The position numbers were made by a program, and so were the translations under genes. Below, in pieces: positions 8,405 through 15,222 of a DNA stretch of 64,000 bases (positions are counted from its first letter, which is position 1; every line of letters starts with the position of its first letter). Below the pieces are notes generated by a model. The model was not told where the DNA came from and did no database searches. It saw nothing but the letters and a program-made list of their open reading frames with translations. This stretch comes from an uncultured Acetobacteraceae bacterium. Lineage in GTDB: Bacteria > Pseudomonadota > Alphaproteobacteria > Acetobacterales > Acetobacteraceae. The stretch lies in NCBI GenBank assembly GCA_903918315.1, contig CAIXEA010000155.1, positions 24,461 to 88,460 of the forward strand, read 5' to 3'.

Positions 8405-9105
8405 GCGGCCTCTCGGATCGGGGTCAAAGGGAACAGGCGATCTGCGATGGCGTCGCGGACGGCGGCGTCATGGCAGATGGCGATGATGGCGGTGCCGCAG
8501 GCTTTGGCTTCGGCGATCATCGATACCACGACCGCGCTATTTTCCGCATCCAACGATGCCGTTGGTTCGTCAAGCAGCAGGATCGGGTGGGCGGCGATGA
8601 AGCCGCGCGCCAGGTTCACCCGCTGCTGCTCCCCGCCGGAGAACGTCGCCGGTGGAATGCCATGCAGCCGGCGGGGAATGTTCAGCCGCAGCAGCAAGGC
8701 CGCCGCCTGCGCCCGCGCCGCATCGACGGCGATGCCCCGGCTGGCCAGCGGTTCGGCCACGATATCCAGCGTGGACACACGCGGCACCACGCGCAAAAAC
8801 TGGCTGACATAGCCCAGCGTGGCATGCCGTACCGCCAGCACGACGCGCGGTTCGGCGCGCGCGATATCGATCATCTCGTCGCCATGACGGACCAGGATCC
8901 GCCCCGCCTCGGCCCGATAATTGCCATAGAGGCTGCGCATCAGCGTCGACTTCCCCGCGCCGGAGGGGCCGGAAAGCACCACGCACTGCCCGGCCTGGAC
9001 CTCCAGATCGATGCCGGCCAGCACGGCCAGCTGCATCCCGCCCCGCAGATGCAGGGTGAAGGTCTTTGCCAGCGATTCGGTGCGGAGCATGACGGTGGTG
9101 CTCAT
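8401..9105 (-). CDS. phnL: C-P lyase accessory ABC-type ATPase PhnL
   Basis: The 234-residue ATPase belongs to the PhnL family, which associates with the C-P lyase core and is not a transporter subunit. It has a Walker A GPSGAGKS (residues 46-53), signature FSGGEQQR and Walker B ILLLDEPTASLD. The start overlaps the phnK stop by four bases and its end overlaps the phnM start by four. There are no membrane segments. Confidence 0.93.
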   Translation of the reverse strand: MSTTVMLRTESLAKTFTLHLRGGMQLAVLAGIDLEVQAGQCVVLSGPSGAGKSTLMRSLYGNYRAEAGRILVRHGDEMIDIARAEPRVVLAVRHATLGYVSQFLRVVPRVSTLDIVAEPLASRGIAVDAARAQAAALLLRLNIPRRLHGIPPATFSGGEQQRVNLARGFIAAHPILLLDEPTASLDAENSAVVVSMIAEAKACGTAIIAICHDAAVRDAIADRLFPLTPIREAA

Positions 9106-9869
9106 GCCTGCAACACCGAGCTGACCAGCAACTGCGTGTAGGCATGCTGGGGGTCATCCAGAACCTGATCGGTCAACCCTGTCTCCACGATCCGGCCGCG
9201 CTGCATCACCGCGATGCGGTGCGCCAGCAGCCGCGCCACCGCGATATCATGGGTCACCAGTACCGCCGCGATGCCGAGCCGGGCGACCAGGGTCCGGATC
9301 AGGTCCAGCAGCCGCGCCTGCACCGATACATCGAGGCCGCCCGTCGGCTCATCCATGAAGACCAGCCGGGGATGGGTCACCAGCGTGCGCGCGATCTGCA
9401 GCCGTTGCAGCATCCCGCCCGAGAATGTCCGGGGCAGGTCGTCCACCCGATCAGCGTCGATTTCCACCTGTTCCAGCCAGTCAATCGCCTGGGCGCGGAT
9501 ATGGTCATAGTGCCGCGCCCCGCGCGCCATCAGCCGCTCGCCGACATTGCCGCCGGCGCTGACATTCATCCGCAGGCTCTGACGTGGATCCTGATGCACG
9601 AAACCCCAGTCGGAGCGATGCAGCGTCCGCAACACCGGCGCTGGCATCGTATGCACGTCGTGCGGCTGCCCCTGCGGATCGGTGTAGACCACCGTGCCGG
9701 CATCCGGCGCCTGCCGGCCGGACAGCACATTCAGCAGGGTTGTCTTGCCGGAGCCGGATTCACCGACGATCGCCAGGACCTCCCCCGGCCAAAGATCGAT
9801 ATCGACATCCACCAGCGCCGGAATGCTGCCAAACCGCAGCCGCAGCCCCCGCCCGGAAATCAGGGTCAT
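9102..9869 (-). CDS. phnK: C-P lyase ATPase subunit PhnK
   Basis: PhnK docks on the PhnGHIJ core and couples ATP hydrolysis to the C-P lyase cycle. The 255-residue product from ATG 9869 has Walker A GESGSGKT (residues 36-43), the signature FSGGMLQRLQ and Walker B LVFMDEPTGGLD. ATG 9869 shares one base with the phnJ stop (TGATG) and enters the fold at once; a longer reading to 9920 would lie inside phnJ and add a basic, non-conserved leader. The ABC domain resembles oligopeptide importer ATPases, but no permease gene is present, and the operon position identifies it. Confidence 0.93.
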   Translation of the reverse strand: MTLISGRGLRLRFGSIPALVDVDIDLWPGEVLAIVGESGSGKTTLLNVLSGRQAPDAGTVVYTDPQGQPHDVHTMPAPVLRTLHRSDWGFVHQDPRQSLRMNVSAGGNVGERLMARGARHYDHIRAQAIDWLEQVEIDADRVDDLPRTFSGGMLQRLQIARTLVTHPRLVFMDEPTGGLDVSVQARLLDLIRTLVARLGIAAVLVTHDIAVARLLAHRIAVMQRGRIVETGLTDQVLDDPQHAYTQLLVSSVLQA

Positions 9870-10726
9870 CACGCCACCCCTTCCGTGCCGACGTGCCCGC
9901 CATCCCGTCGTTCCGCGCAATGATCGGTGTCGGAGCAGACGAACAGCCGCCCGCCCTGATCATCGGTCACGACCTCGTCCAAAAACGAATCCGTCGCCCC
10001 GCACAGACCGCACGGATGCGGCGCATTGATCGCCCGGAATGGGTGGTCGTCGAAATCCAGCGACTGAACCGAGGTCCAGGGCGGCACGGCATAAATACGC
10101 TTCTCCCGCCCCGCCCCGAACAGTTGCAGCGCCGGCATGCGATCCAGCTTCGGATTGTCGAAAGCCGGGATCGGGCTGGGCGACATCAGGTAGCGCTGGT
10201 TCACCAGCACCGGATAGTCGTAAGCGATGGAGATCTGCCCAAATCGGGCGATGTCCTCGTATAGCTTCACATGCATCAGCCCGTAATCGGCCAGGCCGTG
10301 CATGCGCCGCGTTTCCACCCGGCTGGGCTCCAGACGGAACAAGGGCTCCGGCTGCGGCACCTGGTAGACGATGATCTGATCCTCCCGCAGCGCCTTCTCG
10401 GGGATGCGGTGGCGGGTCTGGATCACCGTCGCCTCGGCGGTCTTCGTCGTTGTCGCCACGCCAGCCGTCCGGGCGAAGAACCGGCGGATGGACACCGCAT
10501 TGGTGGTGTCGTCGGCGCCCTGATCAATCACCTTCAACACGTCCTCCGCGCCCAGGATGGACGCCGTGACCTGAATCCCCCCGGTGCCCCAGCCATAAGG
10601 CAACGGCATCTCGCGGGAGCCGAACGGCACCTGATGCCCGGGGATCGCCACCGCCTTCAACAGGGCGCGGCGGATCATCCGTTTGGTCTGTTCGTCCAGA
10701 TAGGCGAAATTATACCCTTCGGTCAT
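9869..10726 (-). CDS. phnJ: Alpha-D-ribose 1-methylphosphonate 5-phosphate C-P lyase PhnJ
   Basis: PhnJ is the radical-SAM enzyme that cleaves the carbon-phosphorus bond and releases the alkane. The 285-residue product carries the PhnJ-specific cysteine pattern CX2CX21CX5C at Cys239, Cys242, Cys264 and Cys270, with CGLC and VCSDTDHC readable; this atypical spacing binds the [4Fe-4S] cluster. The N-terminal YNFAYLDEQTKRMIRRALLK and the PYGWGTGGIQ block are also diagnostic. The start overlaps the phnI stop (ATGA). All residues needed for catalysis appear intact, so the pathway should be functional. Confidence 0.96.
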   Translation of the reverse strand: MTEGYNFAYLDEQTKRMIRRALLKAVAIPGHQVPFGSREMPLPYGWGTGGIQVTASILGAEDVLKVIDQGADDTTNAVSIRRFFARTAGVATTTKTAEATVIQTRHRIPEKALREDQIIVYQVPQPEPLFRLEPSRVETRRMHGLADYGLMHVKLYEDIARFGQISIAYDYPVLVNQRYLMSPSPIPAFDNPKLDRMPALQLFGAGREKRIYAVPPWTSVQSLDFDDHPFRAINAPHPCGLCGATDSFLDEVVTDDQGGRLFVCSDTDHCAERRDGGHVGTEGVA

Positions 10727-11805
10727 TCCGCTGCCTCCGCCATTCGGGCGACCTCGTCGCGCAAGCGCCGCACGTTTTGCAGCTCGCTCTGGAAATCCAC
10801 GTAATGCGGCAGTTTGAGGTGCTCGGTAAAACCCGTCGCCTCGATATTGTCGCAGTGCGACAGCACGAACTCGACGTCCTGGGCCGGCGCGGTCACGTCC
10901 TGGCCCAGCTCCGCGGTGCGCATCGCGCGATCGACCAGCGCCATCGCCATCGCGCGGCGCTCGCTGAAGCCGAACACCAGCCCATAACCGCGGGTGAATT
11001 GCGGCGCCACGGACTTGCTGCCTTTGAACTGGTTCACCATCTGGCATTCGGTCACGACAATATCGCCGATATCAATGGCGAAGCCGAGTTCCGCTGGTTC
11101 GATCGTCACCGCCACCGCCCCCATCCGGATCTCCCCGGCAAAGGGATGGGCGCCGCCATAGCCCCGCTGCGTCGAATAGCCGAGCGCGAGCAGGAACCCC
11201 TCATCCCCACGCGCCAGAGCCTGCAGCCGCACATCGCGGTCCGCCGGAAATGCCAGCGGTTCCCGCGTCAGATCGCCCGGAGGCTTGTCGCAGGCCACAT
11301 CGGGCTCGATCAGCCCTTCCTGCCCCAGAATATCCAGCACCCGCGGCAACGCGGTCGTCTCGGGGGCCACCTTGGCTGCCGGCGGTGGCGAAACCGCGCC
11401 GGCGGCCAGGCTGAAATCCAACAAGCGGTGCGTGTAATCGTATGTCGGGCCCAGAATCTGGCCGCCCGGAACATCCTTGAAAATGGCGGAAATCCGACGT
11501 TGCGCCACCATCGTGTTGGTGTCCAGCGGTTGCGCATGGGCGAAGCGCGGCAGCGTGGTGCGATAAGCGCGCAACAGGAACGCCGCCTCGATCAAGTCAC
11601 CTTGCGATTGCTTGATCGCGAGCGCCGCCAGGCCTGGGTCATACAGTGATCCCTCGCCCATCACCCGATCCACCGATCGGCCGAGTTGTTCGGCAATCTG
11701 CTCGACCCCGAGATCCGGCACCGCCGGGTCACCGCGGCGCTCTTCAGCCATCCAGGCATGCGCCGCGTCGATCGCCTGCTCGCCGCCTTTGACGGTGACA
11801 TACAT
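10723..11805 (-). CDS. phnI: C-P lyase core subunit PhnI (nucleosidase)
   Basis: PhnI, with PhnG, H and L, couples ATP to the phosphonate by displacing adenine, making the ribose 1-phosphonate 5-triphosphate. The 360-residue product starts MYVTVKGGEQAI, as PhnI proteins do, and keeps GGAHPFAGEIR, VTECQMVNQFKG and the C-terminal HVDFQ-type LPHYVDFQ segment. The length is normal. ATG 11805 lies three bases after the phnH stop, and its stop overlaps phnJ, so it is in the same translational chain. Confidence 0.95.
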   Translation of the reverse strand: MYVTVKGGEQAIDAAHAWMAEERRGDPAVPDLGVEQIAEQLGRSVDRVMGEGSLYDPGLAALAIKQSQGDLIEAAFLLRAYRTTLPRFAHAQPLDTNTMVAQRRISAIFKDVPGGQILGPTYDYTHRLLDFSLAAGAVSPPPAAKVAPETTALPRVLDILGQEGLIEPDVACDKPPGDLTREPLAFPADRDVRLQALARGDEGFLLALGYSTQRGYGGAHPFAGEIRMGAVAVTIEPAELGFAIDIGDIVVTECQMVNQFKGSKSVAPQFTRGYGLVFGFSERRAMAMALVDRAMRTAELGQDVTAPAQDVEFVLSHCDNIEATGFTEHLKLPHYVDFQSELQNVRRLRDEVARMAEAAE

Positions 11806-11808
11806 GGC

Positions 11809-12384
11809 TCAGATCTCCTCGATCAGGACGGTGCGCGGCAGAGCGGTCATCATGGCGTCCGCGCAGAGGATCAGATCGACCCCGCCCGGGAACAGCGCCC
11901 GGTTCCGCCGCCAGAGTGTCGCGAAATCCGCCGGTAGTCCCAAGGGCGCCAGACAGGCGCTGTCCCGCAGCCCCGGACCGCTCAAGCGCCAGGGCCGCCC
12001 GCCGGCCAATGCCGGAAGCTGCACGATCAGCGTCGCCGCGTTCTCCGGTGCCTCATGCGTGCCAGGCGAAAATCGCGTCAGATCAGGCAGGCCAAGGCTG
12101 AACGCGAAGGCCGCTGATGCTGTGTCCACCACGAACGGCGCGCCACAATGGAACGCGATCCAGTGCCGCGCGCTGGTGGCATCGGGATCGAGCCAAAAGG
12201 GGGTTTCCTGATCAACCAGGGTCAGTAACAGAGCCGCCGCCGCCGGACATAAAGGGGAGGGCGCTACCACGGGCCGGAGATGATGCAGGCTGCCAGGCCG
12301 TGCCAGCGCATCCAGCGCCGCGCGGAAGCAGGATTGCGCGTCCTGGACCGGTTTGGCGAACCCGGCGGTCAAAGGTGCGGTCAT
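11809..12384 (-). CDS. phnH: C-P lyase core subunit PhnH
   Basis: PhnH is a small structural subunit of the (PhnGHIJ)2 core complex. The 191-residue product shows the family start GFAKPVQDAQSCFRAALDAL, the LARPGS loop and the central LVDQETPFWLD block. Near the end, GVDLILC-type residues match the conserved beta strand of PhnH. Its start overlaps the phnG stop (ATGA 12381-12384). No catalytic residue is expected. Confidence 0.93.
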   Translation of the reverse strand: MTAPLTAGFAKPVQDAQSCFRAALDALARPGSLHHLRPVVAPSPLCPAAAALLLTLVDQETPFWLDPDATSARHWIAFHCGAPFVVDTASAAFAFSLGLPDLTRFSPGTHEAPENAATLIVQLPALAGGRPWRLSGPGLRDSACLAPLGLPADFATLWRRNRALFPGGVDLILCADAMMTALPRTVLIEEI

Positions 12385-12848
12385 GAGCGAGTGGTCTGCA
12401 TGGTGAAGAATCGCACTTTCGTGGCCTCGGCCTTCGCCGCGATGGACTCCCGGCGGAGCCGCTCGGCGGTTTCCAGGGGGGTGATGACCTGATGCTCCAG
12501 GGTCCGAGCGTCATCCGGGCGCTGCATGAGCGCATCGACCAGAGCGGCCAACTCAGCGTGACGGCCATCGCGGCCTTTGACATAGGCGTGGCCGATGGTG
12601 CCATCCGCAAGCTGGACCGTGCAGCGGGTGACCGTTGTCTCCCCGAGGTTGAACGGCGCCCCGCCGCCCCCGGCGCGGCCACGGACCATGACCAATCCCC
12701 CTTCCGGACCCCGCAGCCGCTCATAGTCCGGCATCGCGCCGCAGTCTCCAAGCCGATCGGCGATCGCCGCGGCACTGGCCCGGGCGAGAACGCCCATCCA
12801 GCGCTGGCGGGCCGCGTTCGTCGTCGGATGAGGGATGGTTTCCGGCAT
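12381..12848 (-). CDS. phnG: C-P lyase core subunit PhnG
   Basis: PhnG is the first gene of the minus-strand operon and part of the C-P lyase core. The 155-residue product has RQRWMGVLARA near the start, VMVRGRAGGGGAPFNLGE in the middle and the conserved TRCTVQLADG..GHAYVKGRD block. ATG 12848 is chosen over a start at 12881, because the longer reading would put the leader inside the palindrome at 12865-12878, the likely operator. The ribosome-binding site is weak. Confidence 0.92.
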   Translation of the reverse strand: MPETIPHPTTNAARQRWMGVLARASAAAIADRLGDCGAMPDYERLRGPEGGLVMVRGRAGGGGAPFNLGETTVTRCTVQLADGTIGHAYVKGRDGRHAELAALVDALMQRPDDARTLEHQVITPLETAERLRRESIAAKAEATKVRFFTMQTTRS

Positions 12849-12864
12849 TGTGACCCGATATTCA

Positions 12865-12878
12865 TCTAGACGTCTGGA
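12865..12878. promoter_or_regulatory. Putative PhnF operator palindrome
   Basis: The 14-mer TCTAGACGTCTGGA is an inverted repeat with a single mismatched pair, centred on ACGT, in the 87-base gap between the divergent phnG and phnF starts. Regulators of the HutC branch of GntR proteins, to which PhnF belongs, bind short palindromes of this type. The position fits autoregulation of phnF and repression of the phnG operon. Binding is inference. Confidence 0.55.
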
Positions 12879-12935
12879 CAACTAACCGCGCTGCGGGTTA
12901 CCGTCAATCACCAACTAGGCGCCCCCTCGAACCCA

Positions 12936-13709
12936 TTGGATGAAACCTGCGTGAACGTCGAAAAACCCCTGGATGAACCCTCCGGTCATCCGGTTCTCCG
13001 TCAGGATGGGATCGCGCTTTGGCGGCAGATCGCGGCGTCCCTGCAACGTGACATCACCAGCGGCATCTATCCGCCCGGCGCGCGTCTGCCGACGGAGGCT
13101 GAATTGTCAGCCACTTTCGGGGTCAATCGGCACACGGTCCGCCGCGCGATCGAGGAGATGTCGCGCGATGGACTCGTGCAGGTCGAACAAGGGCGCGGCA
13201 CATTCGTGACGGAGGACGTGCTCGATTACGCGGTCGAACCGCGGACCCGGTTTTCCGAATGGATCCGCCGCCACAACAAGGAACCATCGGGTCAGATCCT
13301 GCAACTCAAAGAGATGGGCGCCGAATCGCTGATCGCGGCGGCCCTTGGCATCCGATCCGGCGGGCGGGTGGTCATGGTGGAGCGATTGGGCCTGGCCGAT
13401 GATCGGCCGGTCAGCCTGACCCGGCATTATTTCCCCGCGACCCGCTTGCGCGGCATGCTGGAGGCGTTGCGGGCCGAAGACAGCATCACCGCCGCGCTGC
13501 GGAGCGTGGGCGTGCCGGATTATCTGCGGCAAACCACGCGTGTCAGCGCGCGGCTGCCGACACCGACAGAAGCGGACTTGCTGCGGATGCCGCGCAACCG
13601 GCCGGTGCTTCTGGCGGAGAACCTGAATGTCGATAACGCGGGTACGGTGATCGAGTTCGCCGTTGGCCTCTATCCGACGCCGCGCGTACAAATGGTGTTC
13701 GAACCGTGA
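12936..13709 (+). CDS. phnF: GntR/HutC-family phosphonate regulator PhnF
   Basis: The 257-residue regulator has an N-terminal winged helix of the GntR type (ALWRQIAASLQRDI, then LPTEAELSATFGVNRHTVRRA, about residues 27-80, ending GRGTFVTE) and a C-terminal UTRA ligand-binding domain (about 95-250, with GGRVVMVERLGLAD and ARLPTPTEADLL). The only in-frame starts before the domain are TTG 12936 and GTG 12951; neither has a strong ribosome-binding site, so the first five residues are uncertain. It is divergent from phnG and upstream of a second phnM. It probably represses phnG-M and derepresses on a phosphonate-pathway ligand. Confidence 0.88.
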   Translation: MDETCVNVEKPLDEPSGHPVLRQDGIALWRQIAASLQRDITSGIYPPGARLPTEAELSATFGVNRHTVRRAIEEMSRDGLVQVEQGRGTFVTEDVLDYAVEPRTRFSEWIRRHNKEPSGQILQLKEMGAESLIAAALGIRSGGRVVMVERLGLADDRPVSLTRHYFPATRLRGMLEALRAEDSITAALRSVGVPDYLRQTTRVSARLPTPTEADLLRMPRNRPVLLAENLNVDNAGTVIEFAVGLYPTPRVQMVFEP

Positions 13710-13720
13710 AAGTGTCATCC

Positions 13721-14869
13721 ATGCGATCCCTGCGAATCACCGGCGGTCAGACTTTGCTGGCGGACGGGCTGGCCCCCGCGGGGGATGTGTTGCTGGCGGG
13801 CGGACGGATTGAATCCGTCGGGTCCGGGCGCCCGGGGGACCTCGCCCTCGATGCCACCGGCCTGCTGGTTTTGCCCGGTATCGTGGACATTCATGGCGAT
13901 GCGTTTGAGCGTCAGATGCAGCCCCGCCCGGGAATCGATTTTCCGGCTGATCTCGCGTTACGCGACACCGAAGCCCAATTGCTGGCCAATGGCATCACCA
14001 CCGCCTTTCACGGCGTGACCCTGTCATGGGAACCGGGTCTGCGCAGTCTGGAGGCCTGGCGCCGGCTGCTGGGCGCCCTGGAGGCCGGCCAGTGGACCTG
14101 CGACATGCGCGTGCACTTGCGGTGGGAGGCATTCAACCTCGACGCATTGGATGCGGCGGTCGCGGATATCGCCGCGGGGCGCGTGCACCTGCTGGCCTTC
14201 AACGACCACACCCCGGCGATTCTGCAAAAACTGAAAGACCCCGTCGCGGCCGCCAAATACAGCGATCGCGCCGGTATGAAGCTGGACGCCTTCCGGACAC
14301 TCGCCGCTGAGATCGGCGCGCGGGCTGATTCGGTGTCCGCCGGGCTGGCGCGGCTTGGTGCCGCGGCCAGGGCCGCGAGACTGCCAATGGCGAGCCATGA
14401 CGACGATTCGCTGGCCAGACGCACGATGTTTCGTGACCTCGGTGCACGGATTTGCGAGTTCCCCATCGCCGAGGACGTCGGTCAGGCAGCACGAGAGGCT
14501 GGCGATTTCGTCGTGATGGGCAGTCCGAATGTGGTGAGGGGCCGATCGCATCTTGGCTGGGCCTCGGCGGCGGTGCTGGCGGAGGCGGGGATCTGCAATG
14601 TCCTGTCGTCGGATTATTTCTACCCGGCGATGTCGCGGGCGGCACTGATCCTGGCAGGGCGGGGCGTGTTGGACCTGGCCCAGGCCTGGGCGCTGATCTC
14701 ATCCAATCCGGCGGCTGCGACCGGGCTCGCGGATCGTGGCCGGATCGCCCCCGGCTGCCGCGCGGATATCGTGGTGATCGATCCCGGTACCGCCCGGGCG
14801 GTCGCGACCATTGCTGGCGGCCAGATCGCGCATGCGACTCAGGACGGCTGGTCCCGCTTGACGTTATGA
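13721..14869 (+). CDS. phnM: Second PhnM-like alpha-D-ribose 1-methylphosphonate 5-triphosphate diphosphatase
   Basis: This 382-residue amidohydrolase is a diverged paralogue of the operon PhnM. It has DIHGDAFERQMQPRPG for DVHTDNLERQVQPR, HLRWEAFN for HLRCEV, SHDDDS and SSDYFYPAM, so the metal ligands are conserved. ATG 13721 is 11 bases after the phnF stop; an alternative GTG at 13706 would overlap that stop (GTGA). Linkage to phnF rather than to phnGHIJKL suggests it is expressed separately, or acts on a different ribose phosphonate or a side product. Redundancy is the plain alternative. Confidence 0.87.
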   Translation: MRSLRITGGQTLLADGLAPAGDVLLAGGRIESVGSGRPGDLALDATGLLVLPGIVDIHGDAFERQMQPRPGIDFPADLALRDTEAQLLANGITTAFHGVTLSWEPGLRSLEAWRRLLGALEAGQWTCDMRVHLRWEAFNLDALDAAVADIAAGRVHLLAFNDHTPAILQKLKDPVAAAKYSDRAGMKLDAFRTLAAEIGARADSVSAGLARLGAAARAARLPMASHDDDSLARRTMFRDLGARICEFPIAEDVGQAAREAGDFVVMGSPNVVRGRSHLGWASAAVLAEAGICNVLSSDYFYPAMSRAALILAGRGVLDLAQAWALISSNPAAATGLADRGRIAPGCRADIVVIDPGTARAVATIAGGQIAHATQDGWSRLTL

Positions 14870-14879
14870 AATCGCGTCA

Positions 14880-14898
14880 TGGTCTGAGACAGAGACCA
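14880..14898 (+). terminator. Weak hairpin after the second phnM
   Basis: TGGTCT (14880-14885) and AGACCA (14893-14898) form a perfect 6-bp stem with a 7-base loop just after the stop at 14869. There is no T-run, so it is at best a weak or Rho-assisted terminator. It also lies before the convergent tRNA-Asn gene. Confidence 0.3.
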
Positions 14899-14916
14899 GT
14901 GCCATGGGGAGGCGAC

Positions 14917-14991
14917 TGGCTCGGGCGGTAGGATTCGAACCTACGACCGATCGGTTAACAGCCGATTGCTCTACCGCTGAGCTACACCCGA
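14917..14991 (-). tRNA. tRNA-Asn (anticodon GTT), CCA encoded
   Basis: The complement folds into a complete cloverleaf: acceptor TCGGGTG pairing with CGCCCGA (one G-T pair), D stem GCTC/GAGC, anticodon stem ATCGG/CCGAT with loop CTGTTAA, and T stem GTAGG/CCTAC with TTCGAAT in the loop. The discriminator is G, followed by an encoded CCA at 14917-14919. The anticodon GTT reads AAC and AAT. Confidence 0.96.
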
Positions 14992-15096
14992 ACATGCTCG
15001 CGAGGCCGTCCGTTTAGAGGGGAGCGGCCGGGCGGTCAACAGGCAACCTGCATCTTCTCATCGCTTCCGGCATCTGCTATCGAGTGCGCCCTGCGT

Positions 15097-15182
15097 GGCC
15101 GTCTGGCGGAATGGTAGACGCAAGCGACTCAAAATCGCTCGCTCGAAAGGGCATCCCGGTTCGAGTCCGGGGATGGCCACCA
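15097..15182 (+). tRNA. tRNA-Leu (anticodon CAA), CCA encoded
   Basis: This is a class II tRNA with a long variable arm. The acceptor GGCCGTC pairs with GATGGCC; the D arm is GCGGAATGGTAGACGC; the anticodon stem AGCGA/TCGCT encloses loop CTCAAAA with CAA at 34-36; the T arm reads CCCGG-TTCGAGT-CCGGG. The discriminator is A15179, followed by encoded CCA at 15180-15182. It decodes TTG. Its 3' end lies 40 bases from the tssM stop codon. Confidence 0.96.
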
Positions 15183-15222
15183 CGCAGGTTTCTGTCTTCA
15201 TCCTGACTCTTGAACGGCCCGA

